64,000 bases of DNA, taken from NCBI RefSeq assembly GCF_009498235.1, contig NZ_CP044205.1:925716-989715 (forward strand). Reading direction: 5' to 3'. Shown here piece by piece: positions 26,339-36,330 of this stretch (its first letter is position 1; each line of letters starts with the position of its first letter). Under the pieces are notes generated by a model, which ran no database searches, was not told the DNA's origin, and saw only the letters and a list, made by a program, of their open reading frames with translations. Made by a program: the position numbers and the translations under genes. The DNA is from Candidatus Methylospira mobilis (GTDB lineage: Bacteria; Pseudomonadota; Gammaproteobacteria; Methylococcales; Methylococcaceae).

Positions 26339-28171
26339 TTGGCCCGGAAAGGCATCAGACCGGGACTCCAGCTGCTGCAATTAAGCGCGCTGCTGCTCGC
26401 TTGCCAGACCGCTCCGGCCAATAGCGCCCCGTTCGAGTTCCTGTATATCGAAGCGAACGAGGGTACGGCCAGCGGCGGTCATGTCGCCGCGCGTCTCGGC
26501 GATGAAGTATTTCATTACCAGCATGTCGAACCGGGCTTACTACGTCTGTTTCGGGATGATTGGCTGTGGTTTAATCTCCATTATGGTACGCATGAAAATC
26601 GTAATATTCATGCGCAAACCATCGAACTCAACCCTGAAACGCATCAACGCCTTTACGACGAACTGGAGCACCGGCGGCTGCTACAGGATGAGCAGTTCGC
26701 AACCTTGCAAGGACTCCACCAGCAACTGTCCTTGCTTCGGCTATTCCATGCGCAGCAGCAAGGCGAGCAGGTCGTCCTCGACGTAGCAGGCGCCGGGTTG
26801 TTCAACGACAAGCCCGGCGTGCGGCAGGAACCGGCGCTGTTATCGCTCCGCGATGAAATCACGGAACTGGCCGGAAACAGACTCGCGCAAAAAATCGCTA
26901 CGCTGACGCGCGAGCTCGAACAACCCGTTTTTACCCTGTCAGCGCCTGCAACAAACGGACTTTCAACGCTGGAGTTTCAGCCCAATCCTTACACAGCAGC
27001 CCAGCACTACGCCGATCTGCTTCTGCTGCGGCGCGCATTGCAAACACTCGCCGCCGCTTACCCGTTACAAAGCGGCCGCATTCTGGAACCGGCCCCGGCT
27101 GAACTCATACTTTCCCTCCGACAAAAACAGACCCTGGAGAACTACCGGCAAAAATTGCATCGGGAACTTCGACTGCTCGCGCTCAACCCGCAACCGGAAA
27201 AGGCGCTGGCGCTGATCTCGGGGCTGGCGCAACTGGCGGCGCTCAGCCGCAGTCTTGATAGCGGACAGCTGTTGTTCCTTGATACAAAAGAAACGGCTGG
27301 GCCGGCGCAAGGCGGCGCGCCGAAAGTCGAGCACGGCGTCACGTTGCAAACGCTGTTCGCACAGGCGCGCGGGCTATGGCTGCAGCAGAAATCCCGGCTT
27401 GATTCAAGCGAAGAACTGAACGAACTCAATTACAGAGCGCTGGAAAAAGCGGCGAATGTATTCATGTATTTTCGTGGAGCGCTGCAATCCCCTGCAACCG
27501 CGAGGATGATACGCTTGCAGACCGTTCCGCAAACCGGTGCCGCTATCGCATTGCCGTCCTGCAATCTGGGCGCTGAAAAAGTCAAGGAGTCCATCGTCGA
27601 GCTGGAAGAACGTGAACGCAGACTGACCGAACAAATGCATACCCTGTACCGCTATCATTTGATCGAACGTAATTGTGTAACCGAATTGCTAAGCAAGCTC
27701 AATGAAGTCCAGCCGGTCACCGTCTCCCGGTCCACGTTACAGGCATTTTCCTTTATCCCGTTTATCAGTTACGAACTGATGCAAAGCAACGCCGGAGCGA
27801 ACCGCAACCACCTTATTCCGTCGCATCGCAATCGTCTGCTGGCGCGCAGCAAAGCGCTGGAAGACCCGGTATGGGTAGCATTGCGTGAGTCCAATACAAT
27901 TACTGCGACGCTGTACTCAAATCAGACGCAACCTCCCGCCTTCCTGTTTTTTACCGAGGATGCGCTATGGCCGCGTCCACTACAGGGGTCCATGAATGCC
28001 GCAACGGGTCTCGTTCAGGTCACGGCAGGCCTATTCAGCCTGCCATGGGATAACGGCGAGCGCCTCAAACTGGGTGCCGGCGCGCTGCTGGTCAGTCTGC
28101 CGGAACTGTTTTTTTTCAACATACGCAAGGGCAGCTACCCGGAATGGACGCAGCCTGTTCCATGGAACTGA
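26339..28171 (+). CDS. Large lipoprotein with DUF4105-like N-terminal domain
   Basis: A 610-residue frame from a TTG start. The first residues (RKGIRPGLQLLQLSALLLAC) make a lipoprotein signal peptide, which supports this start although no strong ribosome site is visible and no ATG fits. FLYIEANEGTASGGHVAARLGDEVFHYQH resembles the N-terminal papain-like region of DUF4105/Lnb-type proteins, where Cys and His residues would be catalytic. A helical middle and IERNCVTELLSKLN near residue 440 follow. It lies between a small lipoprotein and efp. Function unknown; an envelope hydrolase is possible. Confidence 0.65.
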   Translation: MARKGIRPGLQLLQLSALLLACQTAPANSAPFEFLYIEANEGTASGGHVAARLGDEVFHYQHVEPGLLRLFRDDWLWFNLHYGTHENRNIHAQTIELNPETHQRLYDELEHRRLLQDEQFATLQGLHQQLSLLRLFHAQQQGEQVVLDVAGAGLFNDKPGVRQEPALLSLRDEITELAGNRLAQKIATLTRELEQPVFTLSAPATNGLSTLEFQPNPYTAAQHYADLLLLRRALQTLAAAYPLQSGRILEPAPAELILSLRQKQTLENYRQKLHRELRLLALNPQPEKALALISGLAQLAALSRSLDSGQLLFLDTKETAGPAQGGAPKVEHGVTLQTLFAQARGLWLQQKSRLDSSEELNELNYRALEKAANVFMYFRGALQSPATARMIRLQTVPQTGAAIALPSCNLGAEKVKESIVELEERERRLTEQMHTLYRYHLIERNCVTELLSKLNEVQPVTVSRSTLQAFSFIPFISYELMQSNAGANRNHLIPSHRNRLLARSKALEDPVWVALRESNTITATLYSNQTQPPAFLFFTEDALWPRPLQGSMNAATGLVQVTAGLFSLPWDNGERLKLGAGALLVSLPELFFFNIRKGSYPEWTQPVPWN

Positions 28172-28202
28172 GGTAAGGCGTGCCGAACAACCGTTATTCT
28201 TT

Positions 28203-28208
28203 TATAAT
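28203..28208 (+). promoter_or_regulatory. Candidate -10 element for efp
   Basis: A perfect TATAAT 44 bp before the efp start codon. The -35 region is poor. A GAGGAA ribosome site precedes the ATG. Confidence 0.4.
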
Positions 28209-28251
28209 GACCGGATTTTACGATTGATCTAGCCCTTCACGCGAGGAAATA

Positions 28252-28821
28252 ATGGCCGTAATCAGCACCAATGAGTTCAAAAACGGATTGAAAGTCATGC
28301 TTGACAACGATCCGTGCACGATACTGGAAAACGAGTTTGTCAAACCGGGCAAAGGCCAAGCCTTCAACCGCGTTAAACTGCGCAACCTGAAAACCGGCCG
28401 CGTTATCGAGCGCACCTTCAAATCGGGGGAAACCCTGGAAGGCGCGGATGTCGTCGATGTCGAAATGCAGTTTCTGTACACCGACGGCGAGCATTGGCAC
28501 TTCATGCAGCCGGAAACTTTCGAGCAGATCGCCGCCGATGCCAAAGCGGTGGAAGACGCGAAAAAATGGCTGAAGGAACAGGATATCTGCTTCGTTACGC
28601 TGTACAACGGTGTTCCGTTGTCGGTAGCCCCTCCCAACTTCGTGGTGTTGACCATTACCGAAACCGATCCCGGCGTGCGCGGCGATACTTCCGGCGGCGG
28701 CGGAAAACCGGCCACGCTGGAAACCGGGGCGGTAGTGCGCGTACCGTTATTTATACAAACCGGGGAAATCATACGCGTCGATACCCGCACCGGCGAGTAT
28801 CTGGCTCGCTTCAAGGAATAG
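28252..28821 (+). CDS. efp: Translation elongation factor P
   Basis: A 189-residue EF-P, which rescues ribosomes stalled at polyproline. The loop [18 protein letters not shown] places Lys34 (PGKGQ) exactly where E. coli EF-P is beta-lysylated, and the modification enzymes epmB and epmA flank it. C-terminal signature blocks [23 protein letters not shown] and [13 protein letters not shown] are intact. Confidence 0.97.
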   Translation: MAVISTNEFKNGLKVMLDNDPCTILENEFVKPGKGQAFNRVKLRNLKTGRVIERTFKSGETLEGADVVDVEMQFLYTDGEHWHFMQPETFEQIAADAKAVEDAKKWLKEQDICFVTLYNGVPLSVAPPNFVVLTITETDPGVRGDTSGGGGKPATLETGAVVRVPLFIQTGEIIRVDTRTGEYLARFKE

Positions 28822-28825
28822 CAAA

Positions 28826-29836
28826 CTGTCCGGGTCGCAGGAAACGGCTCATCGCGCGAGCTGGGAACCGGGCTGTTCACTGGCCAAGCTACGGGCCAGA
28901 GCGCGTATGCTGGCGGATATACGCGTTTTTTTTTCAAACAGGGGCGTGCTCGAAGTCGAAACTCCCCTGATGTGCCAGACCGCAGCCACAGACCCCGGAC
29001 TCAGTATCTTTGTAACACAGTTAGCCTGCTCCGGAGAGAACAATCCGCAGGCGCGTTACTTGCAGACCTCACCGGAATATGCAATGAAACGCCTGCTTGC
29101 TGCGGGATCGGGCGCGATCTACCAGATCACGCGTGCTTTTCGCAACGAGGAAAGCGGACGCTTTCACAACCCCGAATTCAGCCTGCTGGAATGGTATCGC
29201 CCCGGTTTCAGCCTGGGCGAGCTCATAGCCGAAATCGACGCGCTGATCCGCTCGCTGTTCGACGCCGCCAGTCCCCTGCAGCCCAGCGCCACGGTCGACT
29301 ACCGGCAACTTTTCGACGCCCATACCGGCCTTGACGCGCTGACGTTCGATCCGGATGCCTACAACGCCTGCGCATTAAGCTACGGTCTGGTGGACGCAGC
29401 GCGCTTATGCGGTGATCAGCACGGTCATTGGCTGGACTTTCTGTTCAGCGTGCGCGTCCAACCGACGCTGGGTAAACAGGGTGTCTGTTTCGTCCACAAC
29501 TACCCAGCCGTTCTGCCTTCGCTGGCAAGAAATAAAATCGATGACTCACGCGTTGTGGAACGCGTCGAGATATTCATGGACGGCATCGAAATCGGCAACG
29601 GCTTTCGTGAGCTGACAGACCACAGGGAACAACGCGCGCGCTTCGAAAACGATCTGGCCGAGCGCACACGGCGCGGACTACCCTCCATTCCGATCGATGC
29701 GCGCTTGCTGCAGGCTCTGGAGCATGGTTTGCCGGACTGCTCCGGCGTCGCTATCGGCCTGGACCGGTTGCTTATGCTGTTAACCGGCGAAACGCATATC
29801 GATCAAGTGCTGGCTTTTGCGGACGGCAGGGCATAA
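28826..29836 (+). CDS. epmA: EF-P--(R)-beta-lysine ligase EpmA, probable CTG start
   Basis: A truncated lysyl-tRNA-synthetase-like ligase that attaches beta-lysine to EF-P. Class II motifs are present: FRNEESGRFHNPEFSLLEWYRP (motif 2) and GVAIGLDRLLML (motif 3), with LQTSPEYAMKRLLAAG. The first ATG (28907) lacks about 20 conserved residues. The frame upstream reads ASWEPGCSLAKLRARARM, which aligns with the ASWQPSAS..LLKRAAIM start of E. coli EpmA. No ATG, GTG or TTG exists there; a CTG at 28826 follows AAGGA (28813-28817) at normal spacing and gives 336 residues. Either CTG is used or a shortened protein is made from 28907. The gene starts 4 bp after efp. Confidence 0.85.
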   Translation: MSGSQETAHRASWEPGCSLAKLRARARMLADIRVFFSNRGVLEVETPLMCQTAATDPGLSIFVTQLACSGENNPQARYLQTSPEYAMKRLLAAGSGAIYQITRAFRNEESGRFHNPEFSLLEWYRPGFSLGELIAEIDALIRSLFDAASPLQPSATVDYRQLFDAHTGLDALTFDPDAYNACALSYGLVDAARLCGDQHGHWLDFLFSVRVQPTLGKQGVCFVHNYPAVLPSLARNKIDDSRVVERVEIFMDGIEIGNGFRELTDHREQRARFENDLAERTRRGLPSIPIDARLLQALEHGLPDCSGVAIGLDRLLMLLTGETHIDQVLAFADGRA

Positions 29837-29928
29837 TGCAGCATTCATCAAGTTCGCACCAATAAAAAAACACCTTGCCTGCACCCCCTGACACGCTTAT
29901 AACACACGCCCAATTCGGAGTCCCGACA

Positions 29929-30234
29929 ATGGTTTTGGAAATAGCAATTCTCAACGTCGCCGCCGGTAGGGAAGCGGAGTTCGAAGCCGCTTTTCATCAA
30001 GCGTCAAAAATTATCGCTTCGATGCAGGGTTATGTTTCCCATCAATTGCAGCATTGCATTGAGACGCCAAGCCAATACGCTTTATTGGTAAATTGGGCAA
30101 CGCTCGAAGATCACACCCAGGGGTTTCGCGGTTCCGCCCAATATCAAGAATGGCGGACATTGCTGCATCATTTCTACGATCCGTTTCCGACAGTGGAACA
30201 TTACACGCTGATAACGGAAAATCGAGCTTCGTAA
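29929..30234 (+). CDS. Antibiotic biosynthesis monooxygenase (ABM) domain protein
   Basis: A 101-residue small dimeric-fold protein from the ATG at 29929, which has GGAG eight bases upstream. MVLEIAILNVAAGREAEFEAAF, SMQGYVSHQLQHCIE and YALLVNWATLEDHTQGFRGSAQYQEW follow the ABM pattern. Such proteins include quinol monooxygenases and heme-degrading enzymes, but many have no known role. Single gene. Confidence 0.8.
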   Translation: MVLEIAILNVAAGREAEFEAAFHQASKIIASMQGYVSHQLQHCIETPSQYALLVNWATLEDHTQGFRGSAQYQEWRTLLHHFYDPFPTVEHYTLITENRAS

Positions 30235-30257
30235 TACGTAATGGCTCCTTGTTTTTC

Positions 30258-31583
30258 TCAGTGCGTTGTATTTGCAGTCACGCGCCAGACCTTGTTGCCG
30301 GAATCGTCGGCAACCAGCAATGCGCCTTGCCGGTCGAACGCGACGCCTACCGGTCTACCGTAGGCGTCGCCATCGGCGCTCACAAAGCCGCTCAAGACGT
30401 CAACCGGCATCCCGAAAGGCTTGCCCTCATCGAAGGGGATAAAAACAACCTTGTAGCCGCTGCGGGGGTTGCGATTCCATGAGCCGTGCTGCGCGACAAA
30501 AACCCCGCGCGCGAATTGCGCGGACAAACCGGCGCCTTCGGAAAACGCCAGACCGAGCGAAGCGGTATGCGTCCCGAGAGCATAATCCGGTATTATCGCC
30601 TTGGCTACCAGATCAGGACGCTGCGGCTGCACGCGCTGGTCAAGATGCCGGCCGTAGTAGCTGTAAGGCCAGCCGTAAAAACCTCCCGTCGTCACCGCGG
30701 TCAGATAATCCGGAACCAGATCGCTGCCGAGCTCGTCGCGTTCGTTCACTACCGTCCACAATGTTCCGCTGCCAGGCTCCCAGGCCAGCCCGTTGGGGTT
30801 GCGCAAACCCGACGCAAAAACGCGATGGCTTCCGCTGTTCAGGTCGACTTCCCAAATGGCCGCGCGTCCCGTCTCCATGTCCATGCCGTTTTCAGCCACA
30901 TTGCTGTTCGAACCGACGGTCACATAAAGCCGCGTCCCGTCTCCGGAGGCGATGATATTTTTGGTCCAATGATAATTGACCGTCCCGGCGGGCAGGTCGA
31001 TCACTCGGTTTCCCGGTTGAGAGATGCGCGTCTCGCCGGCACGGTAAGGAAAACGCATCAGCGCATCGGTATTGGCCACGTAAAAGTCATTACCCACCAG
31101 CGCCATGCCGAACGGCGAGTTCAGTCCGTCAAGAAATACCGCTCTGGTTTCCGGTACGCCGTCGCCGTCGGCATCGCGCAGCAAGGTGATGCGATTGGCG
31201 CTGGACCCGCCTGCGCCGGCCTGTTTCTTAATCCATTTGGCGATACACGCTTTGATGCCGCCGCTCATATCGGACCTGGACGGAGCATTGGTTTCGGCAA
31301 CCAATACGTCGCCGTTGGGCAACACATAAAGCCAGCGCGGATGATCGAATCCGGCTGCAAACAGGCTTACGCTCGCCCCTTGCGCAACAAGCGGTTTTTG
31401 TCCTTCTGGCCACCCTTTGGACGGAGCGATGTTCACTGTCGGGATCAGCGTCCTATTGGGCGGCGGCAGTTGGGGGTTAGCCCCGGTACCCGCCTCTATG
31501 GGCAAACGCGCGATCTCGCCGCACCCGGTCAGCGCCGCCGCAAGCACTACGATCATGAATGGCATTGATACTTTTATGTGCAT
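30258..31583 (-). CDS. Sorbosone/PQQ-dependent sugar dehydrogenase-like lipoprotein
   Basis: A 441-residue protein with a lipobox ([10 protein letters not shown]; Cys about 21) and a six-bladed beta-propeller of the glucose/sorbosone dehydrogenase family. Recognisable strands are [86 protein letters not shown] and [20 protein letters not shown]. Family members oxidise sugars in the periplasm with PQQ. The substrate and whether PQQ is bound cannot be told. It converges with the ABM gene. Confidence 0.8.
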   Translation of the reverse strand: MHIKVSMPFMIVVLAAALTGCGEIARLPIEAGTGANPQLPPPNRTLIPTVNIAPSKGWPEGQKPLVAQGASVSLFAAGFDHPRWLYVLPNGDVLVAETNAPSRSDMSGGIKACIAKWIKKQAGAGGSSANRITLLRDADGDGVPETRAVFLDGLNSPFGMALVGNDFYVANTDALMRFPYRAGETRISQPGNRVIDLPAGTVNYHWTKNIIASGDGTRLYVTVGSNSNVAENGMDMETGRAAIWEVDLNSGSHRVFASGLRNPNGLAWEPGSGTLWTVVNERDELGSDLVPDYLTAVTTGGFYGWPYSYYGRHLDQRVQPQRPDLVAKAIIPDYALGTHTASLGLAFSEGAGLSAQFARGVFVAQHGSWNRNPRSGYKVVFIPFDEGKPFGMPVDVLSGFVSADGDAYGRPVGVAFDRQGALLVADDSGNKVWRVTANTTH

Positions 31584-31975
31584 TGAATGGATTCCCGGTA
31601 ATGGTGCGAAACGAGGAAGGAGGAAGCATATGCGTTTTCAAAACGATACCCTGACGCACAGGAATCGATTAGACTGAATTGTAACTGTTCTGCTGCCGGT
31701 ATCGGGAGAGGGGTAACGCAATCAAGCCCCAAACAGGTAAACATTTTAGTTGCCGGACATGTGAAAGGTACGCAGAGCGCCTTACGCTCTGTTAATGTTA
31801 CTATGCGCCCGTAATCATTTTACGGAGTTCGATTCGGCTGAAAGTTACATTGAAACTGTCGTAAAAACTATGCACGCGCTCCCTGGCGCTCCGGATGGTG
31901 GACAAACAGCGTTATCGACAGGCAACCGGAGGTTCCATCGCTTTAAATAGGCGTAATCATAATTGAAACAAACGT
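31584..31975. other. Intergenic stretch without recognised gene
   Basis: No supportable gene on either strand. A small hairpin CAGAGCG/CGCTCTG lies at 31773-31791. Promoter elements for the dehydrogenase gene are expected near 31600-31700, but none stands out. Confidence 0.4.
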
Positions 31976-32424
31976 TTGAGGGCGAACCTTGATGGAGAAT
32001 CTGTTGTACTCCTGATCGGTATGCGCATCAATCAATCGTTAAAGATACATGAGTGGCGACCGATAGCCATAGCCATGCCCTGGATAATCAAAGAGCTCCG
32101 GCAGCAGCCCGAATCAGGCTTTTTGCATGCGGAGTGTGTTTCCGCGTACCGCCATCATGATGCAGTATTGGCGATCGCCGGAACAATTGCCGGCCTACGC
32201 GAAGAATCGCGAAGCCCTGCATTTGCCTGCATGGCCGGCCTTCAACAATGCCGCAGGCTGCAACGGTGCACTTGGTCATCTGGCATGAAACGTATACGGC
32301 TACTCAGGGCAGTTACGAGATTATCTATGTCAACATGCCGCCGTTCGGTTCGGGATGTGCGGGTACGCTGCATACGGCATCGGGAAGCAGGCAATCGGCG
32401 GAAGGCCGTTTATGCGGCCAATAA
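31976..32424 (+). pseudogene. Frameshifted DUF4188 (monooxygenase-like) gene
   Basis: Read across three frames, the segment encodes one DUF4188-type protein. Frame 1 (from 31976) gives SVVLLIGMRINQSLKIHEW and AMPWIIKELRQQPESGF. Frame 2 (about 32141-32265) gives RTAIMMQYWRSPEQLPAYAKN and HLPAWPAFNNAAG. Frame 3 (about 32266-32424) gives VHLVIWHETY and YEIIYVNMPPFG. The order and content match the family, so at least two indels have broken the gene. No start with a good ribosome site is seen. Confidence 0.75.
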
Positions 32425-32507
32425 AAATTCTGCGCAGGACATTTGGAGCAATATGAGCGCGAAAATAAGCACCCAACAAGCGAAAGCAAATCAGTTTTCA
32501 TTGAATT

Positions 32508-34520
32508 ATGCATAGTATCGGCTTGCTCGAAAACATCGCTATCGCGCTGAGTGCGGCCTTTTTTGGCGGGTTGATCATCCAACGTATCGGCCTGCCCACC
32601 ATCGTCGGTTATTTACTGGTTGGCGTGGCCATAGGCCCGTTCACGCCCGGGTACATTGGCGACGGCGCATCCATTTCCGAGCTGGCGGAACTGGGCATCG
32701 TGTTCCTGATGTTCGGGGTGGGGTTACATTTTTCCTTCGCCGATCTGTGGAAGGTGCGCGACATCGCCATCGTCGGCACGCTGGGACAGATGCTCACCAT
32801 GCTGGCGCTAGGCTACGGTATCAGCCGGCTCTGGGGATGGCCGTCCATGGCCGGTTTGGTGCTGGGCCTGTCGCTGTCCATTGCCAGCACCATCGTCATG
32901 CTGCGCGGCTTCATGGATCATGGCCTGCTCAAAACGCCCCACGGACAGGTTGCGCTGGGCTGGCGCGTAATGGAAGACCTCGCCACCGTGCTGATCCTGC
33001 TGATAATGCCCAATCTGGCGAGCTCGGGTGCTGCTATTGACTGGCGCGCCATCGCCATCGCGCTGTCGGCGGCTCTGGGCTTCATGGTCATCATGTTATA
33101 TGCAGGCAAACGTTTCATCCCATGGCTGCTGTTGCGAGTGGCGCATACGCGCTCGCGCGAATTGTTCATTCTGGCCATCCTGGCAAGTTCGCTCGGCATC
33201 GCCATCGGCGCATCCGAACTGTTTGGCGTATCGCTGGCCCTGGGCGCGTTTGTAGCCGGGGCCGTAATCAACGAGTCGCCGCTCAGCCATCGCATTTCTT
33301 CGGATTTGCTGCCGTTTCGCGATGCGTTTTCAGTGCTGTTTTTCGTGTCAGTCGGCATGCTGCTTGACCCTCGCTACCTGATGAATAATTTGCAGCCGGT
33401 CTTGCTGCTGACCTGCCTGATTGTCTTCGGCAAGTTCATTGTGTCCGGGTTGTGGGTATTACCGTTTCCACGGCCTGCGCGCACGGCGCTGGTGGTCGCT
33501 GCAGGTTCCTGCCAGATTGGCGAGTTCTCCTTCGTAATAGGGCAAACAGGCCTTAACCTGGGCTTTCTCGACAAAGATCAATATTCCCTGATTCTGGCCG
33601 GGGCGATGCTGTCCATCGTTGTCAATCCGTTGATGCTGAAAACCATCGCACCTCTGGAGCGCGGGTTGCGCATGGTCAAACCGCTATGGCGCTGGCTGGA
33701 TCGTTATGCTTCTTCAAGCCAGCCAGTGGAAGAGTCGGTCGCCGGACATGTCGTCGTTGTCGGCTATGGACGGGTCGGCTCTCATATCGTCAACGTACTG
33801 GGCGAACTGCACATACCCTATCTGGTGATTGATACCCGCATTGAGCGCATCGAGCGCCTGTCAAAAAAAGGCGTGCCGACACTGCTTGGAGATGCCGCCA
33901 ACTCCGAGATTCTGAGTCATGCCGGATTGTCGCGCGCGCGGCTGCTGGTGGTTACCCTTCCCGAAGAAGCCGCCACTGAGTTGACTGTCGCGGCTGCGCG
34001 CGATTTCGCGCCCGATCTGCCCATAATTGCCCGCGCCGCAACTCGTAGCGGCGTGAAACGGCTATCGAATCTCGGCGCGAAAATGGTCATTCACCCCGAG
34101 CTGGAGGGCGGTTTGCAAGTACTCCGCCATACCTTGCTGCATCTGGGGTTTCCTTTACACGAAGTTCGCCAGTATGCCGATACCGTACGCCGGGAACATT
34201 ACAACACGCTGGTTACCTCCAAAGGAGAGCACGCGCTGCTTGCGGAGATGCTGGACGCCGATAAATTGATGGATATCGCCTGGCGTAAAATACCGCCGGG
34301 CAGCACGCTGATCGGGCAGACACTCGGAGAAGCCGCACTGCGCGGACGGACCGGGGCCACGGTGGTAGCGATCATGCGTAACGGGTCATTGATGCTGAAC
34401 CCGACTACGGATACGATCTTCGAAGCGCGCGACCGGCTAGGCATGCTTGGAACCGAGGAGCAGGTTGCGGCGGCAACCTCCTTGTTTCCTGAAGCGGCTG
34501 TGAGCGAGGCCGCGGGTTAG
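32508..34520 (+). CDS. Kef/CPA2-type cation:proton antiporter with TrkA-N and TrkA-C domains
   Basis: A 670-residue inner-membrane protein. Residues 1-390 form the CPA2 transporter (FFGGLIIQRIGLPTIVGYLLVGVAIGPF; GIVFLMFGVGLHF; ALGAFVAGAVINESP). Residues about 410-525 are a TrkA-N nucleotide-binding domain (HVVVVGYGRVGSHIV, LLGDAANSEIL), and about 580-660 a TrkA-C domain. The arrangement is that of YbaL/RosB and KefB/C potassium efflux proteins. There is no adjacent KefF/KefG ancillary gene. The 3' end overlaps the end of rsmA by 4 bp, tail to tail. Confidence 0.88.
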   Translation: MHSIGLLENIAIALSAAFFGGLIIQRIGLPTIVGYLLVGVAIGPFTPGYIGDGASISELAELGIVFLMFGVGLHFSFADLWKVRDIAIVGTLGQMLTMLALGYGISRLWGWPSMAGLVLGLSLSIASTIVMLRGFMDHGLLKTPHGQVALGWRVMEDLATVLILLIMPNLASSGAAIDWRAIAIALSAALGFMVIMLYAGKRFIPWLLLRVAHTRSRELFILAILASSLGIAIGASELFGVSLALGAFVAGAVINESPLSHRISSDLLPFRDAFSVLFFVSVGMLLDPRYLMNNLQPVLLLTCLIVFGKFIVSGLWVLPFPRPARTALVVAAGSCQIGEFSFVIGQTGLNLGFLDKDQYSLILAGAMLSIVVNPLMLKTIAPLERGLRMVKPLWRWLDRYASSSQPVEESVAGHVVVVGYGRVGSHIVNVLGELHIPYLVIDTRIERIERLSKKGVPTLLGDAANSEILSHAGLSRARLLVVTLPEEAATELTVAAARDFAPDLPIIARAATRSGVKRLSNLGAKMVIHPELEGGLQVLRHTLLHLGFPLHEVRQYADTVRREHYNTLVTSKGEHALLAEMLDADKLMDIAWRKIPPGSTLIGQTLGEAALRGRTGATVVAIMRNGSLMLNPTTDTIFEARDRLGMLGTEEQVAAATSLFPEAAVSEAAG

Positions 34521-35296
34521 ACCAGCACCAATGCAGCGAGACGCGCAAACTCATGAATATCTAGGGTTTCCGCTCTGGCGCCAGGCGTAATGCCGGCCTG
34601 CTCTATTTCCTCTGCGGTCAGCAGCGTGCCGAGCGAATTACGCAGGGTTTTACGGCGTTGCGAAAACGCTGCGGCCACCACGCGCTCCAATGCCTGTAAA
34701 TCGACATCTACCGGCTTTTTTTCGTGCGGCTGCAAGCGAACCACGGCGGAAATCACCTTGGGCTCAGGGTAAAAACTTTCCGGCGCTACTTCCAGCACCG
34801 GCTCCATCCGGCAATAATATTGCGCCATTACGCTCAATCGCCCGTAATCCTTACTGTTGGGTTCCGCGCATAAGCGCTCGACGACTTCCTTTTGCAGCAT
34901 AAAATGCATATCGGCTATGCAGGAACACTGGCTAAAGAGATGAAACAGTAGCGGAGTGGAAATATTGTAGGGTAAATTTCCTACCACCCGCATTTTTCCC
35001 TGCCCCGCCGCCGTCAGCGAACAGAAATCGAAACGCAAGGCATCTGCGGAATGTATGCGCAGATTTTTGCTGCCGGCAAAAGTCTGCTGCAGCAAAGACA
35101 CAAGGTCGCGATCCAGTTCAACCACATCCAAAACATTTACGGCAGGCAACAAATAACGCGTCAATGCGCCTTGCCCCGGCCCGATTTCAACCATGCGGTC
35201 ACTGCTGCGCAAATTCATCGCCAAAATAATCGCATGAACTACCTGCTCGTCGCGCAGAAAGTTTTGTCCAAAACGTTTGCGAGGGCGATGGCTCAT
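34517..35296 (-). CDS. rsmA: 16S rRNA dimethyladenosine transferase RsmA (KsgA)
   Basis: A 259-residue enzyme that dimethylates A1518 and A1519 of 16S rRNA. Seen: RFGQNFLRDEQVV, EIGPGQGALTRYLL (SAM motif I), NLPYNIST (motif IV), and FSQRRKTLRNSL near the C terminus. It is the last gene of the lptD-surA-pdxA-rsmA series; its start overlaps the pdxA stop by 4 bp. Confidence 0.95.
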   Translation of the reverse strand: MSHRPRKRFGQNFLRDEQVVHAIILAMNLRSSDRMVEIGPGQGALTRYLLPAVNVLDVVELDRDLVSLLQQTFAGSKNLRIHSADALRFDFCSLTAAGQGKMRVVGNLPYNISTPLLFHLFSQCSCIADMHFMLQKEVVERLCAEPNSKDYGRLSVMAQYYCRMEPVLEVAPESFYPEPKVISAVVRLQPHEKKPVDVDLQALERVVAAAFSQRRKTLRNSLGTLLTAEEIEQAGITPGARAETLDIHEFARLAALVLV

Positions 35297-36330
35297 GGCA
35301 GGCTTAGCCGAAAAACCGCAGCTTTTTGTTGCCGCACTAATGCTGTGGCCGTCTTAATCGCATATTCCAGACTGCCGGTTTCTACTTTTCCGGTTCCCGC
35401 CAATTCCAATGCCGTTCCATGATCGACGGAAGTACGAATAATTGGCAACCCCAGAGTGATGTTCACGGCGCGTCCGAAGCCGGCGTATTTAAGCACCGGC
35501 AACCCCTGGTCATGATACATGGCCAACACCGCATCGGCGCATTCGAGGTTACGCGGGAGAAACAGCGTATCGGCAGACAAAGGTCCAAGCAGATTCATAC
35601 CGTTTGCCCGTAATCCGTCCATTACGGGATTAATGACATCCAGCTCTTCGCGGCCCAAGTGTCCCTGCTCCCCCGCATGTGGATTCAGGCCGCAAACAAG
35701 TATACGCGGGTTGGTGAGGGCGAAACGCGCCCGTAGATCGGCATGCAGTACTCGAATTACCGTTTCCAGTAATTGGGTGGTTATCGCCGCGCTTACCTGT
35801 GCAAGCGGAAGATGGGTTGTAGCCAATGCAACCCGGAGATGTTCAGTTGCCAGCATCATGACCGGATAGCCTCCGGTCAACGATGCAATATACTCCGTAT
35901 GGCCTGTAAAGTGTATGCCTGCATCGTTGATGACGCCTTTATGCACCGGCGCCGTCACCAGTGCATCGTACTCGCCTTGCAGGCAGGCGCGCACACCTTG
36001 ATCAAGGGTAGACAGCACATAGGCCGCAGAACTGGTCCGCAACTCGCCGCAACGGCTATCGGCGGCCCCTGCTACGGGGCGCACATATAATGTGCCGGGC
36101 TGATGCAACGGCGCGGCTTTTTCAGCCGCGCCATTTATCTCATCTATTTCCAGGGATAGCCCCAGCAGTTTGGCCCGCGCGGCCAGTAACTCGGGGTCGC
36201 CGATGACGGTCAGACTGCAGTCGAGCGATTCCTGCGCCAATAGCACGCAAAGATCCGGCCCGATCCCCGCAGGCTCACCAGTAGTGAGGAGAATGCGTGT
36301 CGGACGAGAATCTGACCGCGCCGAAATCAT
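35293..36330 (-). CDS. pdxA: 4-hydroxythreonine-4-phosphate dehydrogenase
   Basis: A 345-residue NAD-dependent enzyme of pyridoxal phosphate synthesis. Seen: LLTTGEPAGIGPDL, LVTAPVHKGVINDAG, FTGHTEYIA with a metal-ligand histidine, and AMYHDQGLPVLKYAGFGRAVNITLGLP. It overlaps surA and rsmA by 4 bp each, so translation is probably coupled through the operon. Confidence 0.95.
   Translation of the reverse strand: MISARSDSRPTRILLTTGEPAGIGPDLCVLLAQESLDCSLTVIGDPELLAARAKLLGLSLEIDEINGAAEKAAPLHQPGTLYVRPVAGAADSRCGELRTSSAAYVLSTLDQGVRACLQGEYDALVTAPVHKGVINDAGIHFTGHTEYIASLTGGYPVMMLATEHLRVALATTHLPLAQVSAAITTQLLETVIRVLHADLRARFALTNPRILVCGLNPHAGEQGHLGREELDVINPVMDGLRANGMNLLGPLSADTLFLPRNLECADAVLAMYHDQGLPVLKYAGFGRAVNITLGLPIIRTSVDHGTALELAGTGKVETGSLEYAIKTATALVRQQKAAVFRLSLP

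Noticed and set aside
30486..31568. 360-codon plus-strand open frame
   Set aside because: It lies wholly antisense to the well-supported dehydrogenase-like gene; Arg/Gly-rich composition and no motif.
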